Shown here: positions 53,619-64,000 of the stretch, piece by piece
Layout of the letters: every line of letters starts with the position of its first letter
How positions within the stretch are numbered: position 1 is the stretch's first letter
Assembly (NCBI GenBank): GCA_963210315.1
Contig: OY723302.1
Span: 682,001-746,000 of the forward strand
Origin: Rhynchopus euleeides
Lineage: Eukaryota > Euglenozoa > Diplonemea > Diplonemida > Diplonemidae
DNA length: 64,000 nucleotides
Direction: 5' to 3'
The notes under the pieces: model-generated
Told to the model about the DNA's origin: nothing
The model's input: the letters and a program-made list of their open reading frames with translations, nothing else
The model's database searches: none
Position numbers and translations under genes: made by a program

Positions 53619-54485
53619 ATGGGGAAGCGTGACATCACCACGGTGGAGGCCCTCTCAGGCATGCTCAGCACACACTGCGCTCTGAACTACGACAAGCGCC
53701 GGAGGGTGCTGGACACGAAGGGGCTGTCCGCAGCGGTTGGTGCTGGCGGCTCTCTGAAGGATGTGTCCCCCTCCTCCTCCGTGCCTACTGATGCCGCCGC
53801 GCAGCAGGCCGCAGCAACACCGCAGCCTGCGTGCTCCCGGAAGCGGAAGTTTGGGGAGAGCGTGGAGAAGCTGGAGATCGCTCTCGAGAGGCAGCTGTCC
53901 AGCATGCTGCCCAGCAAGAAGATGGCGCGCAAGGCTGCTGCCGCACAGCGCCCGCCTGCTGAGGGGAAGGGAACCACACCGCACGCACAGCCCAAGCGGA
54001 AGCGCATCCTCGTGGAGGGGACGGACGAAGGGGGTGTGCGTGTTTACGTCGACCCCGCCTACGTCAGCGTGCTGGTCCCGCAGTGCCCCCAGCTGGTGGG
54101 GTCTCCGGCAACGCGTCGGAGCCCGGATGTGTGTGGCAGCCTGGAGGGCGGCTACCTGCCCATCACATTGACGATGGAGGCCTTCAACCACCTGGTGGAG
54201 AACATGTCGGGGAGTGGGGGTGAGGAGGACTCCACCCGCCAGGCACCCACCACCAACCGCATCGAGGAGCTTGAGGACTCAGACAGCGAGTGTGAGGCTG
54301 GGTCCGCTGTGGACGATGTGATGGATCAGGATGCCGCAGTGCAGGCTTCGGTGCCCGACTGGACCCCGGTCTCATGGCCCTGCGTGCAGGTCAGGGGGGT
54401 GCCTGTGGGGACCCGTGGAGTTCACTCCGTTCCCCAGCAGCAGCAGCAGCAGCAGCGCGGGGAGGACGTTGAAATGGCTGGATGA
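53619..54485 (+). CDS. basic, probably nuclear hypothetical protein, 288 aa
   Basis: Not recognised. It starts MGKRDITTVEALSGMLSTHC after a C-rich leader and holds three basic clusters suited to nuclear import (KRRRVLD, SRKRKFGE, PKRKRILVE). Between them a helical stretch EKLEIALERQLSSMLPSKKM could form a short coiled coil. The middle part (VYVDPAYVSVLVPQCPQLVG) is more globular. The tail is acidic (ELEDSDSECE) and ends in a seven-Gln run from a CAG repeat. Codon endings are GC-rich, like those of the neighbours. It could be a chromatin or RNA-associated factor, but nothing proves it. Confidence 0.68.
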   Translation: MGKRDITTVEALSGMLSTHCALNYDKRRRVLDTKGLSAAVGAGGSLKDVSPSSSVPTDAAAQQAAATPQPACSRKRKFGESVEKLEIALERQLSSMLPSKKMARKAAAAQRPPAEGKGTTPHAQPKRKRILVEGTDEGGVRVYVDPAYVSVLVPQCPQLVGSPATRRSPDVCGSLEGGYLPITLTMEAFNHLVENMSGSGGEEDSTRQAPTTNRIEELEDSDSECEAGSAVDDVMDQDAAVQASVPDWTPVSWPCVQVRGVPVGTRGVHSVPQQQQQQQRGEDVEMAG

Positions 54486-57400
54486 ACAGGGGGTATGAAA
54501 AGGGGGCAGGCCTATATCATAGGACAGACCCCACACCCCTCATGGGAGTAGAACGCCCGTGTGCCATAACGTGAAGGGGAGGAGGAGGAGGAAGGGGGTT
54601 AATGTAGCTCGTCTCGCCCCTCACCCTCGCCGCGGCTGCAGTAAGTTCGGTGGGAGTGCTGGGGAAAAAAAGGCATCACATCCCGTGGAAGGTTCAACCA
54701 GCATGACGTCGAAGACGGGATGGGTCTTGCCGCTGCAACAGAGCGGTCCAACGTGGTGAAAGGGGTGGACAGGGGTGGTGGTAGGGTGGGCCGAAGGCTC
54801 AGAATGTCTCGTTTTTTCTGACCTGTGCCCTGTGTTCTCTGCATCAAGGAGGGATGGAGGAGTGAGGTGGGGGGGTTTCCCCCCCCCCCCTCTCCAGACC
54901 CCCCCGATTTTGTTTTATCCGACAATTAAAGGGGCTTTTGTCAAGGAGGCCCTTTCCTGCAATGTCAGCTCGAGCCAGGGTGCTTATCGACACTTTGGGG
55001 TGGTGGTAGGACGAAGCGACAGAACCAGCCTACCACTATGCAAGACGGCTTGGCGCCGGTCTATTCACCTCTGCTGGGTGTGGGCTAGTGCCAACACTGC
55101 AAAACCGCGAAGCAGAGCCCTTTTGTGCCGACAATGTATAGGGCCCTGGTTTGGGTGTGGGCATGCGATGTTTTGTTGCTATTGCCTGTACACTAGCTTC
55201 CCGAAGATCGCCCTCTCTCTCTTTGGTTTTCCCCAACATGCTTGCTTTTTTTTGGGAAAGGGAAGAAGTCGGTGGGGTGGGGGGGGTCGTGCACAATGCC
55301 ATGCATTTCAGGCGGACAATCCGAGGAACACCGTGTCTGAGTCCAAAGGGTTTTCAAAAACACCGCCCCGCTCGTGCAGCACGAACAATAAACTCAATAA
55401 CCCAGGCTTCTTTGAAAAACAAACGTTGCATGTTACAGGTTGGGGTTTGTTTTGTTGCACCCTTTCTATTTGTACATTTGGATGTGCCCCCCGCTGCGCA
55501 GATGCCGTTGATCCGCAGAGGTCGGAGACCAGCTTCCTCTCAACCCCCCCGGCCCCCCCCACCCCACACCACCTCTGATTGTTGTCTTTTTCCGGAGCGA
55601 CATTTGTAGCCCAAGCCCTCCGCCCCCCCTCGGCCCATCTGCCCTCTCTTCACAAGAGGAAATTGCCTTTAGAGTATACCAATAGGAAACGTCTCAACCA
55701 CACAAGAGCACCATGGTCGTGCTCCTGTCGTCTCATGATGAGCGCGCGCTCTCTCCGATCTTATTTTCATTGCAAGTTTTTTTTTTGAATTTTCGACTCC
55801 AGGGCGTGAGTCTGAGGCAGAAGGAAGCCTGTTGTGTCTGGCTGTGGCGCTCGAAAAATAAAACCATCATCTGTATCACACAGTCAAGATTGTGGATTGT
55901 TGGTACGAACAAAGGGGTGTGTGGGGGCCTCGCAGCATAGTTGCCGCGTGCGTGTGTGTATCAATGATCACAAGTGCTGTATGTGGTGGCTATCGTATCA
56001 AGAGCGTGAACCGGTGGTTGAGCAACGAACAGAACAGAGTTGTGCCTGCGTGTCTGATATATGCGTTGCTCAGGAACTGGCTGTACATCCCAGCTGCTGC
56101 GCATCACAGCCCAGATGATGCACGTGGGGGTCCTTGCCCCTATCACCCACAAGGCACAGGGTGTCCATCTAACCTGCTCCTACTTTCAATGGCGCCACTG
56201 ACTCCTTCAAAAACATCTGCCGGCAACCGTGCGTGAATTTTGTAACAAACCTGGGGACATAGACAATTTGCCTGCACTGTGCCACCGGGCCACCAGCCCC
56301 ATTCTTATGGACCCTCCTTGCACCCTCTCGTTATTAGCATGCGCATGTCCCCCTGTGCATCTGACACACTGCCTGTGTCGGATATGGGGGTGCATACCTG
56401 CGACACAAACGGGGGCTGCCCCCCTCGCATTCGAAACGGAGGGCCACTGCAACAAGTCGGCGAAACAATGCACATTGTGCATGCCATTGCCCGCCCCGTC
56501 AGGCTGGTGTTCGTCGACGCCAAGCAACTACTCCATATCGGGGTGCACGGGGCATGCGAAGCGAGGCGCTTATTCCTCTCTGTGAGTTTGTGTACATCCA
56601 GCGATCGACATATCAGTAGTAATCACCTCCATTGCATGCGATGGCCGTTCTGTCGCAGAATCAAACCTAGGGGGGGCGGGGGGGTGGGGTGGGGTGGTAC
56701 TAAAAAGAGCATTTTTTTGCCGTCACGACGACAGCCATCCCCCTGAGCCAGCAGCAGGTCTTACGCAGGCACATGCCAGCTGTGCTACCTGTCTCCCACA
56801 AGCATAGTGCCCTGCGTCTCCGGCAGGGTTAGGGGTAAATAAACCGGAAAAAACGTTCCGCGTTTTGATTTGGGCCGACAAAAGAAAAAGGGTCAGGTGG
56901 GGGGGGGGGGGGACCTGGCGGCAGTGGGTGGTTAGTGCCCCTCGGTGCACTCTGCGAGTGGTTATTCAGCTCGTATCCCGCCTGTTCCGACACCCCGACC
57001 CTCACACACCCTTGGCTGTATTGACGTCGCGTTGGGGCGCTGCAGAGTGCCTCAAAGTGCTCTCCACGCCACCGCATGCGTGTGTTGCCACTTCTCCCAC
57101 TTCAGATACAGAACACATGTCAATCTGCAGCAGTGTAAAAAAAATGCATCTCACACACCACACCCGCTTGACCCAATGCAGTAGTGTTCTCAATGCAAAA
57201 CTGAGCCAAACTGCCTACCCCTACCCCCCTCGCCCAACTCCCCACACACCGCGCCACACCACACACCCACACACCCATACAGGGAGGGGTACCAGGGACT
57301 GTATTGCTGAAACAAATCCGAGTTGAACACCTCCCTTCTCCCTCCCTCCCTCCCACGCTTCTGCCATCTTCTTCTTCTTCTTCTTCATCTTTTTTATCCC

Positions 57401-58043
57401 GTGGGATTGCTTTTTGAATTTTGTTTTGTAGACCCCCCCCCCCTCCCCCCTCAGTTCCTTGAATCTGATCTGGCTTTCCATTCCATATAGCCATCACTGC
57501 CCCCTGCCCCGCCCCCCCAGCCCAAACCTTTGTTTCCCTCTGCCGGTGGGTTCATCTTTTGTTGTTGTTTTTACAACAGGGTAAGGGGTAAGGGCCCCCC
57601 CTAGAGTATACTTGGCGGGAAGGAGGGGGTGTGTGTGGTGTGGTGTGGTGTGGTGCAGTCAACGGGTGACACCCCACCCCCGACCTCACCTTACCTCATC
57701 CGACCCCATCTCCCCATTCTCCCCCCCCCCCCCCCCGCTTTCTTCCCAAACTCCCCAAACTCACTCCTGCTCTACAGCTTTTCTTTGAAACCCCTGTGGA
57801 AACACAAGGAAAATCAGAAACGCAACAAAAGAAAACCACTCCCCCCGACGGGGGGAAGAAGGCACAATCAACCCAAAGAAACACACCATTCTCTCTCTCT
57901 CTCTCTCTTTTCTCACCCCTTCAAAGAGTAGTCCGGCGACCGGACGGAAGGGGGGGAGGAAACGGGGTGTGCTGAGTTGAGCCGACCTACCACACCACCA
58001 CCACCCCCTTCTCTCTTTCACTCTCATCCGCGTCGCGATCGAA
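54486..58043. other. intergenic, no gene seen
   Basis: 3.6 kb with mixed G and C runs (54869-54893, 56670-56695, 56898, 57432, 57720), a CTT repeat (57370) and a CT microsatellite (57892). Includes GTCAGGCTGGTGTTCGTCG at 56498-56516. Frames lack domains. Confidence 0.5.
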
Positions 58044-61000
58044 ATGACGGAGGCTTGCCTGGGCGAGGCGTCGTCGTCTGATCATGCCACGGAGCCCCAC
58101 ACTTCTCGGAGGGCGACCCCCTGCCCTGCTGCTGACGACGCGGTTTCCAACGGGCTGAGCGAGCAGGAGGTCGAGGCACAGCCGGGGAACAACGAATGGC
58201 GTTTCCTGATCCCGCTTCTGCGGGGGGCGGCGCAGGCGGAAGCTTTCAAACGTGCCGATGGGAGGCTCGTGTTCCGCAAGAGCGACGGGACGGAGCGGGT
58301 CATGGGTGAGGACACCCCGCAGGGGCCGGACCAGGGGTTTGACTCGCAGTCGAACGTCTCTGGGAGCCCGCTGGGGACCGCGCTCCCCGCCGCACCCCCG
58401 AGCATCCCTGCGGTGTCCGCAGCTGCGGCGGAGGTTGCGACGACATTCTCCAGGTCGCACAGCGGGCGGCTCAGGTCCTCCACACCCCGCGGCGGCAAGC
58501 AGCAGGCAGGGGAGCAGGGCGGCGCCTCCCAGGGGAGCAGCCACACCCCGCCGAGGCCCCGGCACTCGATGTCGCGTGGCGGGGGGGATGCGAACCTCGG
58601 GTGGCCCTGCGCCGGGTGCGGGTTTGTCAACTGGTTCTCCAAGAAGCGCTCCACATGCAAGAAGTGCGGTGCCGGGAAGCCGGCCCCGCCTTCGGAGCCG
58701 GAGGGGGTGGATGCGCCGCAGCAGCAGCAGCAGGCGCAGGCACAGGCTGAGCCTGATGCTGGGGCTTCTGTGCAGGCCCCCCCGCCCGCCCAGCAGCAGG
58801 GGTCTGCCCCGCCACGCCTGGCCAAGTCGGCAAGCGCCGGGAGGCGTATATTTGCGAAGGCTAACGAGGCGGCGCAGCCCGAAGCGGATCTCGGATCTGC
58901 TGCGAAGATTGAGAAGCGCGCCGCTCCGGCGAAGATGGGCATTGCCGCCATGGGGCTGGGCGGTGTGGGCGGCATGGGTATCGGCGGGATGGGTGTGGGC
59001 GGCATGGGTGGCATGGGTATCGGCGGTGTCGGTGGCGTCGGCGGCATGGGCGTCGCCGGCTTCGGCATCGGGAAGCCGCACGCATCCCACCGGAAGGGGA
59101 AGCGCCACGGGGGTGAGAAGCTGAGCCTGAGGGGGCCGAGGCACGGGCAGGGCATGGCGATCAACACAGTCCCGCCGACGGCGGTCCCGGCGCCCGCTGC
59201 GGCGGAGCAGGGCAAGCGCCCCAGCGCTCCGCCCTCCCCCCAGGGCAATGAGGAGAAGGAGAAGCCGCGTCAGGATGATGCCCCGCCGGCAAAGCACAAC
59301 GCTGACGCGCGGCGGAGCCTGCCGCTGTTCAACGAGTCTGGGGTGCGGAAGATTATCCAGTCCATCAACCAGTCGCTGCAGGCGGGGATGCGGAACGGGG
59401 TGCTGCCGGTTGCCACCGTGACGCCCCCCGACACGCACCACCCCCTCAATGTGAACGTCGACACCCGCCGCCCCCCTCCCGAGAGGCAGAGCAGGCGGGA
59501 GAAGAAGTTCCTCAAGAAGGCGGAGCAGAACTACCAGCTGGAGTGGGACGACCTGAAGGTCGACTGGGACACCAAGCTGGGGCAGGGTGCCTATGGGAAG
59601 GTGTATAAGTGCTGGAAGAAGGGCTGTGGGGATCGGCCAAGGACAGGCGATCTCAGCGCCCTCAAGGAGATGAAGATCAACGAGATGGGGTGCCGCGAAG
59701 AGCTCATGAGCATGAGCCTGGCAGCGGAGAGCGAGCTGGCGGCGTGGGAGCGCATCACAAACACCGTGTCGATGATCTCGAAGAAGAAGGAGCTGAAGGG
59801 GTACCACCACATCGTGACGCCCTACAAGCCGTTCTTCCATGAGAAGGATTCGAAGCTGTTTCTGCTGATGGAGTTCATGCACTTCGGCTCGCTTGACGAC
59901 CTGCTGATCTGCCTTAGCCGTGTCTCCCGCGAGGTGTCGGATGCCTGGATTGACACCATCATGGGATATGACGCAGTCCAGCGCATGATCAACGCGTATG
60001 TCCTGAGGATATCTTGTGTGTGTGTCTTTCTTGTGCCGGTCTTCACTCCACAGCAAACTTGAGCAATCCTACTAGCGTTCTTCACATATAAACTAGCGGG
60101 CACAATCGTACTTTTCTCCACCCTTATCGGAAGACCCCGAGAGCCCACCCCTTTTCTGTGTGTGGATTTAGAACAAAAGGGATGTTCCTTGTGGGTTACT
60201 GTTGCTATTACTGTTTCAGTGCCCAGCAGGGTGACATACTGACACAATCAATGTTGAGGAGATCACCACCTCCACCTCCACCCCCACCCCATCACAACCC
60301 CTTCACCACACCAACAGGGAACGCCCTTCCGGCCTTCCGGGAACCCCGACCGCGCCGACCTCGCCCCCGCTTGGCAGCCCGCCTGCCGGCGGGGCCACTC
60401 ACTGCGCGCCGCTGCGGGAGCTTATCCTTGCCTACGTGCTGGACGAGGTGCTGTGCGGGCTGAACTTCCTCCACAGCATGGACATGGTCCACCAGGATAT
60501 CAAGCCCGGCAACATCCTGATCAACAACTGGGCGCAGGTGAAGATCGGGGACTTCGGGCTGACGGGTGTGGGCGAGAAAGGCGTGCAGGGTGGGACGCGA
60601 CTCTATATGAGCCCGGAGCGGCTGCTCGGGGACACTACCACGGGGTCTGGGAAGGAGGCGCTTGCGAAGAAGCAGAAGGCGGACATCTGGAGCGTCGGTG
60701 TCATGGCTCTGGAATCGGCACTCGGGCTGCACAGCAACAGCGCAGTGCACCTCTTCCAGTGCAGCGTCACGTCGAGCAGGATGCGGTCTGTCGAGTTCGA
60801 CCCACGCCTCCTGTCGTCGGTGAACCTGCATCTCGACCGTCTCGACGCGACGCACGACGAGAAGCTGCGCGGCGGCTTCTCCTGGGAGGCAGTGGTGCGG
60901 TCTGTGACGGACCACCCTGAGCTGCACCGCACCTTCTCCCGCCTCTCCGACTCCTTCGTCGACTTCTGCGAGAACTGCCTCAAGTTCTCCCCTGACGAGC

Positions 61001-62066
61001 GTCCCCCGGCGTCGCGACTGCGCCAGCACCTCTTTATCGACAATAACAAGGGCGACAACCACCGCAACTCGTGGGGGCAGAAGCAGGTATGCGGGTGGTC
61101 ATCTGGTCGCGGGGTGGGTTGGGATGGGATGGTTTTTGCAGGGGTTGTGTTTTTGGGCCGGGTTTTGGCGCACAAACAACGCCTTATCTTTTTGGGCCCC
61201 ACAAATTACTCCCACTTGCTATGTGTGTGGGGACAAGGAGGTTGTTCCCCTTTGAGGCGAGACGCCACATCATATCACACCCCACACAGATGAAGCGGTA
61301 CCTCGACTTCTTGGTGCAGCGTCTGCTGATGCAGGAGACCCACGCCGGCAAGTCCTCCGACGAGCGGCGGAAGTGGGAGCACCGCGGCTGGGAGTCCGCC
61401 CAGGCGGGCACCAGCCCCTTCTCCGCACAGTCCACACAGTCGACCCACAGCAGCAACATCACCTCCGGGTCGCGGAAGCACCACCGCCACGCGTGGTACG
61501 GCAACTTCAAACACCACCACAACAGGGGCAGGGGGGGTAACCTCCATGCACCTGGGCCCGGTGCGCCGCACCATCACAGCCAGGCGCAGGGGCAGACTGC
61601 GGCAAAGCAGGGGACGTCGCAGCAGCAGCAGCAGCAGCAGCCCCAGCCGCAGCCGCAGGCACAACAGCAGCAGCAGCAGGGGCAGGGGCAGCGGGAGACC
61701 CACGAAGATGCCCAGGAACGTGCCAACAACCCGACGAATCGGCAGAAACGCTTCCACTCCAAGGGCTTCCGCCCCCGGCATTACCCCGGGGGCGAAGGGA
61801 AGCCGCATGTTGGTGACGGCGCCCCAGACAGCCGCCGGAACTCCGCCGTGCTGCGGGATCCGCCCGTCTGCCAGCCCTTCGATGATGCCGGTGTCCCGCG
61901 CGCCCCCCACGGCGCTGCCGAACAGCGTGCGGACTCGCCTGCCGTGCCGCCGCCCACCAGGCTGAGGCAGTCGCCGGGGAGGTGTGAATCTCCCCGTCCT
62001 GCCAGCTTGGGGCGGCGCAAGACAGAGCCAGCGATCGCCACTTGCGTCCCGTCCCAGCCAGTTTGA
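58044..62066 (+). CDS. MAP2K-like Ser/Thr kinase with RanBP2 zinc finger, three exons
   Basis: 1,165 aa from exons 58044-59995, 60318-61086 and 61290-62066. A RanBP2-type zinc finger lies at 187-212 (WPCAGCGFVNW...CKKCG; Cys 189, 192, 205, 208). It may bind RNA or ubiquitin. A Gly/Met repeat (about 298-345; GMGIGGMGVGGMGG pattern) and Pro/Gln-rich stretches follow. The kinase spans about 505-890: GQGAYGKVYK, HQDIKPGN near 708, DFG, and GTRLYMSPERLLG, the hallmark of MAP2K/STE7 kinases. An insert of about 35 residues (ERPSGLPGTPTAPTSPP) at the first splice junction sits between helices D and E. HQD replaces HRD. The C-terminal 250 residues are His-, Gln- and Pro-rich. The start ATG is the first in frame after a CT-rich leader. 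Confidence 0.92.
59996..60317 (+). other. MAP2K-like gene intron 1
   Basis: 322 bp, GTATGT...CAACAG, phase 2. Joining GC to G makes Ala and rejoins the kinase domain in frame; retention ends at a TGA near 60061. Confidence 0.93.
61087..61289 (+). other. MAP2K-like gene intron 2
   Basis: 203 bp, GTATGC...CACACAG, phase 0, joining NSWGQKQ to MKRYLDFLVQ. It contains a dispersed repeat at 61158-61193. Confidence 0.9.
61158..61193 (+). repeat. dispersed CCGGGTTTTGGC/AACGCCTTAT repeat, copy 3 (intronic)
   Basis: CCGGGTTTTGGCGCACAAAC and AACGCCTTATCTTTTT match 8635-8673 and 9274-9310. Confidence 0.82.
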
Positions 62067-64000
62067 GGGGCGGGCGTGAGGGGTGTGGGGCGAGCAGGTG
62101 GTGGTGGTGGTGAACGAAATCTGAAAACAAGATTATCCAAAACAAACAAAGCGGGAGAGGCGGGAGGGGGAGAGGGGCGGGTGTGTGGGTGTGTGCCGAT
62201 GTTTCAAGGGGAGGGGGGTGGGGGGTGTGTGTGTGGTGTGCAGCTCTTCTGTCTCTTGAAGCAAGACAATAAAAAAACAATGTGCTGAAAAGTGCGGAAA
62301 GAGTGAGTTGCCCCTTCCCCTTTCTCTGTGGAGCTTGCTGGAGGTTTGAGGGGTGGTATGCGTCTATACTCTGTAAGAACAAGGCCCTTGAGGTGGCATT
62401 GTGCGCGCCACGGCCGCCAGGCCGTTGGTCGTCGCAATCTAACAAAAAAATGAGGCAAAAACAAAAGTAGAAGCAAAAAACCAAAAAGACAAGCAAAAAA
62501 AATGAGCAAAGTGCCGCTTCATGCCGCACTCGGCATGCTGGCTGGGAATGGTCGTTGCGCTTGCCCTCATCCCTCCCTACCCACCCACCATCCACCCGCC
62601 TTGCAAACCCTCCTTTCTCTACGTTACTACCCCTCACTTCTCCCGCACCGCCCCCCACCCCTCCCGCCCTCCACCTGCCGCATCTACCCCCGGGCGCAGG
62701 CCCAGTGTGTCATGTGTGGATTTTTTGTGAGTGATGAGGGGGCAATGGAGTGGCGGTGGGCGTTTTGTTCGTTTGTGCGCACCCTGTCTGTGCGTGTCTG
62801 GGGCGTACAACTGTGTCCGCTGCAAAGAAAAATCCAGCTCTTTTTCTGTGTGTGGGTGTGTTTTGTTTTTACCGCGGCCTTGATGACATGAGACAGTTTG
62901 CAGCAGAGACAAATAAGAGTGGCCCACGTGGTGTTCGTACTGTACTGATCATGCTGCAAACACGTTGTCAAGACGTGGGAAAAAAATAAAAGTAAATTGA
63001 CTCCAGAAGAAAAAAAAGCTGAAGTTGAAGCTCGTCGAAGCCTACAGCCCTACGGGGCTGTGGCTGAACTATTCCAAACAAGAACTCAAAAAAAACGGAG
63101 CGAGGGGGCGGGATGGGGGGTGGGGGGTCGCTGCTGGGAACGAGGCTTGGGTCCCGTGGCTTGGGGCCCTGGGCCTGATTTTCAGAATCGGAGGGGGGTG
63201 GGGGGAGGGGAAAGGGGCGGGGGGAGCTTCTCGCTCTGAGGTACAGAAATGTGCGAGCCTGTTAACGCTTTTGAGGGCTGTACCGATGCGTTACTCTTTT
63301 TTTTCCGCGCAGAGCAGGGCCAGGCACTCCTCAACTCACACCCCACCACCACCACCACCGCCCATGCCCCCTTCCTTTCCCCCTCTCCCTGTGTTTCGAT
63401 GTGTCACATGCCATAGCCAAAAAAAATATCGAGGAGCCGGTGTGCCTTGCTGTATCGGGTTGCATGTCTGCGGCTAAATCAAATATATAATCAGAAGAAA
63501 ATGGTTCTCCCACCCCTCCTACGTATCACCCCCCCCCCCCCCCCCCTTACCCCCTCATCCCTCTTACCCCTATCCCCCTCCCCCCCCCCCCCCCACTCCC
63601 CGCTGAGGTCATTTTGTACGTCGCTGGCCTGGTCGTCTTGGACGTCAGGGCTGTGTTGTCGTCAATCCCGAAGAAAAACAAAAAGGGGTTAGTAAGCCTT
63701 CATTGCATGGGTTCTTTTTTCAGGGTGCCGGATACCAGGAAGAGCCTCTTGGGTCCTGGCCCGAAAAAATATCTCGTTCAAAGTTGGGGGGGGCAGGGGA
63801 GGGGTGGGGTGGGGGGCCCATAGAACCACCCGATGAAGTTTGCCCGAATAAAAGCTTGAAGGAAACTTGCGATGGGTGGGGGGGTGAGGGGGGGGGGGCA
63901 CTGCGGAATGTGTGGCTCCTGATGCGTGCCGTGCCTTTCTCATTTGCCCAAACAAGCTTGCTTGTTTCACAGCGAAAGGGCCAATGGGAGAAGGCTTACG
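62067..64000. other. intergenic, no gene seen
   Basis: G-rich after the kinase stop (62160-62230), then mixed; C runs at 63530-63595 and G runs at 63785-63900. Contains CATGCTGCAAACACGTTGT (62950-62968), also found near 48208, and two GGTCGTCG-type motifs (62413, 63641). Confidence 0.55.

Noticed and set aside
54775..55578. 267-codon plus-strand frame
   Set aside because: Crosses homopolymer runs, has no domain and lacks GC-ending codon bias.
57987..60056. 689-codon minus-strand frame
   Set aside because: Antisense shadow of the MAP2K-like kinase exon 1, caused by GC-ending codons; no domains.

Overview
This window is nuclear DNA of a GC-rich unicellular eukaryote, an alga or other protist whose lineage I cannot fix from sequence alone. 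The evidence is eukaryote-only genes (a U4/U6 snRNP subunit, a DDX1 helicase, a Golgi SNARE, three large Ser/Thr kinases), spliceosomal introns of the form GTATG...ACAG, a non-LTR retrotransposon, a PIF/Harbinger-type DNA transposon, and intergenic DNA full of poly-C/poly-G runs and CT, GA, TG and CAC microsatellites. No rRNA, tRNA, CRISPR or prokaryotic operon structure was found.

Layout. 1-5.96 kb: a minus-strand LINE coding for a truncated OTU protease, an APE endonuclease, reverse transcriptase, RNase HI and a Cys/His tail. 6-10 kb: repeat-rich DNA. 10.05-15.74 kb: a candidate Harbinger element with a 44-copy 31-bp tandem array that runs into the start codon of a DDE_Tnp_4 transposase. 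15.7-24 kb: a graveyard of short repeats (a GC hairpin module, GGACATGTCC clusters, a 369-bp fold-back element, a roughly 180-bp family). 24.2-34.3 kb: four closely spaced plus-strand host genes, namely a MAP3K-like kinase with zinc ribbons, a kinase fused to a degenerate receiver domain, a membrin-like SNARE and DDX1. 36.2-37.1 kb: a short-repeat family. 37.1-46.3 kb: about 9 kb with few homopolymers and only weak coding signals. 46.3-62.1 kb: four more plus-strand genes, namely a small orphan, PRPF4, a basic nuclear-type orphan and a MAP2K-like kinase with a RanBP2 zinc finger in three exons. 62.1-64 kb: intergenic.

How the genes work together. The host genes are housekeeping (RNA helicase, spliceosome, ER-Golgi fusion) plus signalling. 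The MAP3K-like and MAP2K-like kinases belong to adjacent tiers of a MAPK cascade, but they lie about 32 kb apart and nothing here proves a shared pathway. All eight host genes lie on the plus strand. Poly-C runs tend to precede starts and poly-G runs tend to follow stops, so the window shows a consistent strand polarity.

The strongest oddities are the kinase/pseudo-receiver fusion, the repeat array that supplies the transposase start codon, the OTU-bearing LINE, and a repeat module that supplies the end of the DDX1 reading frame.
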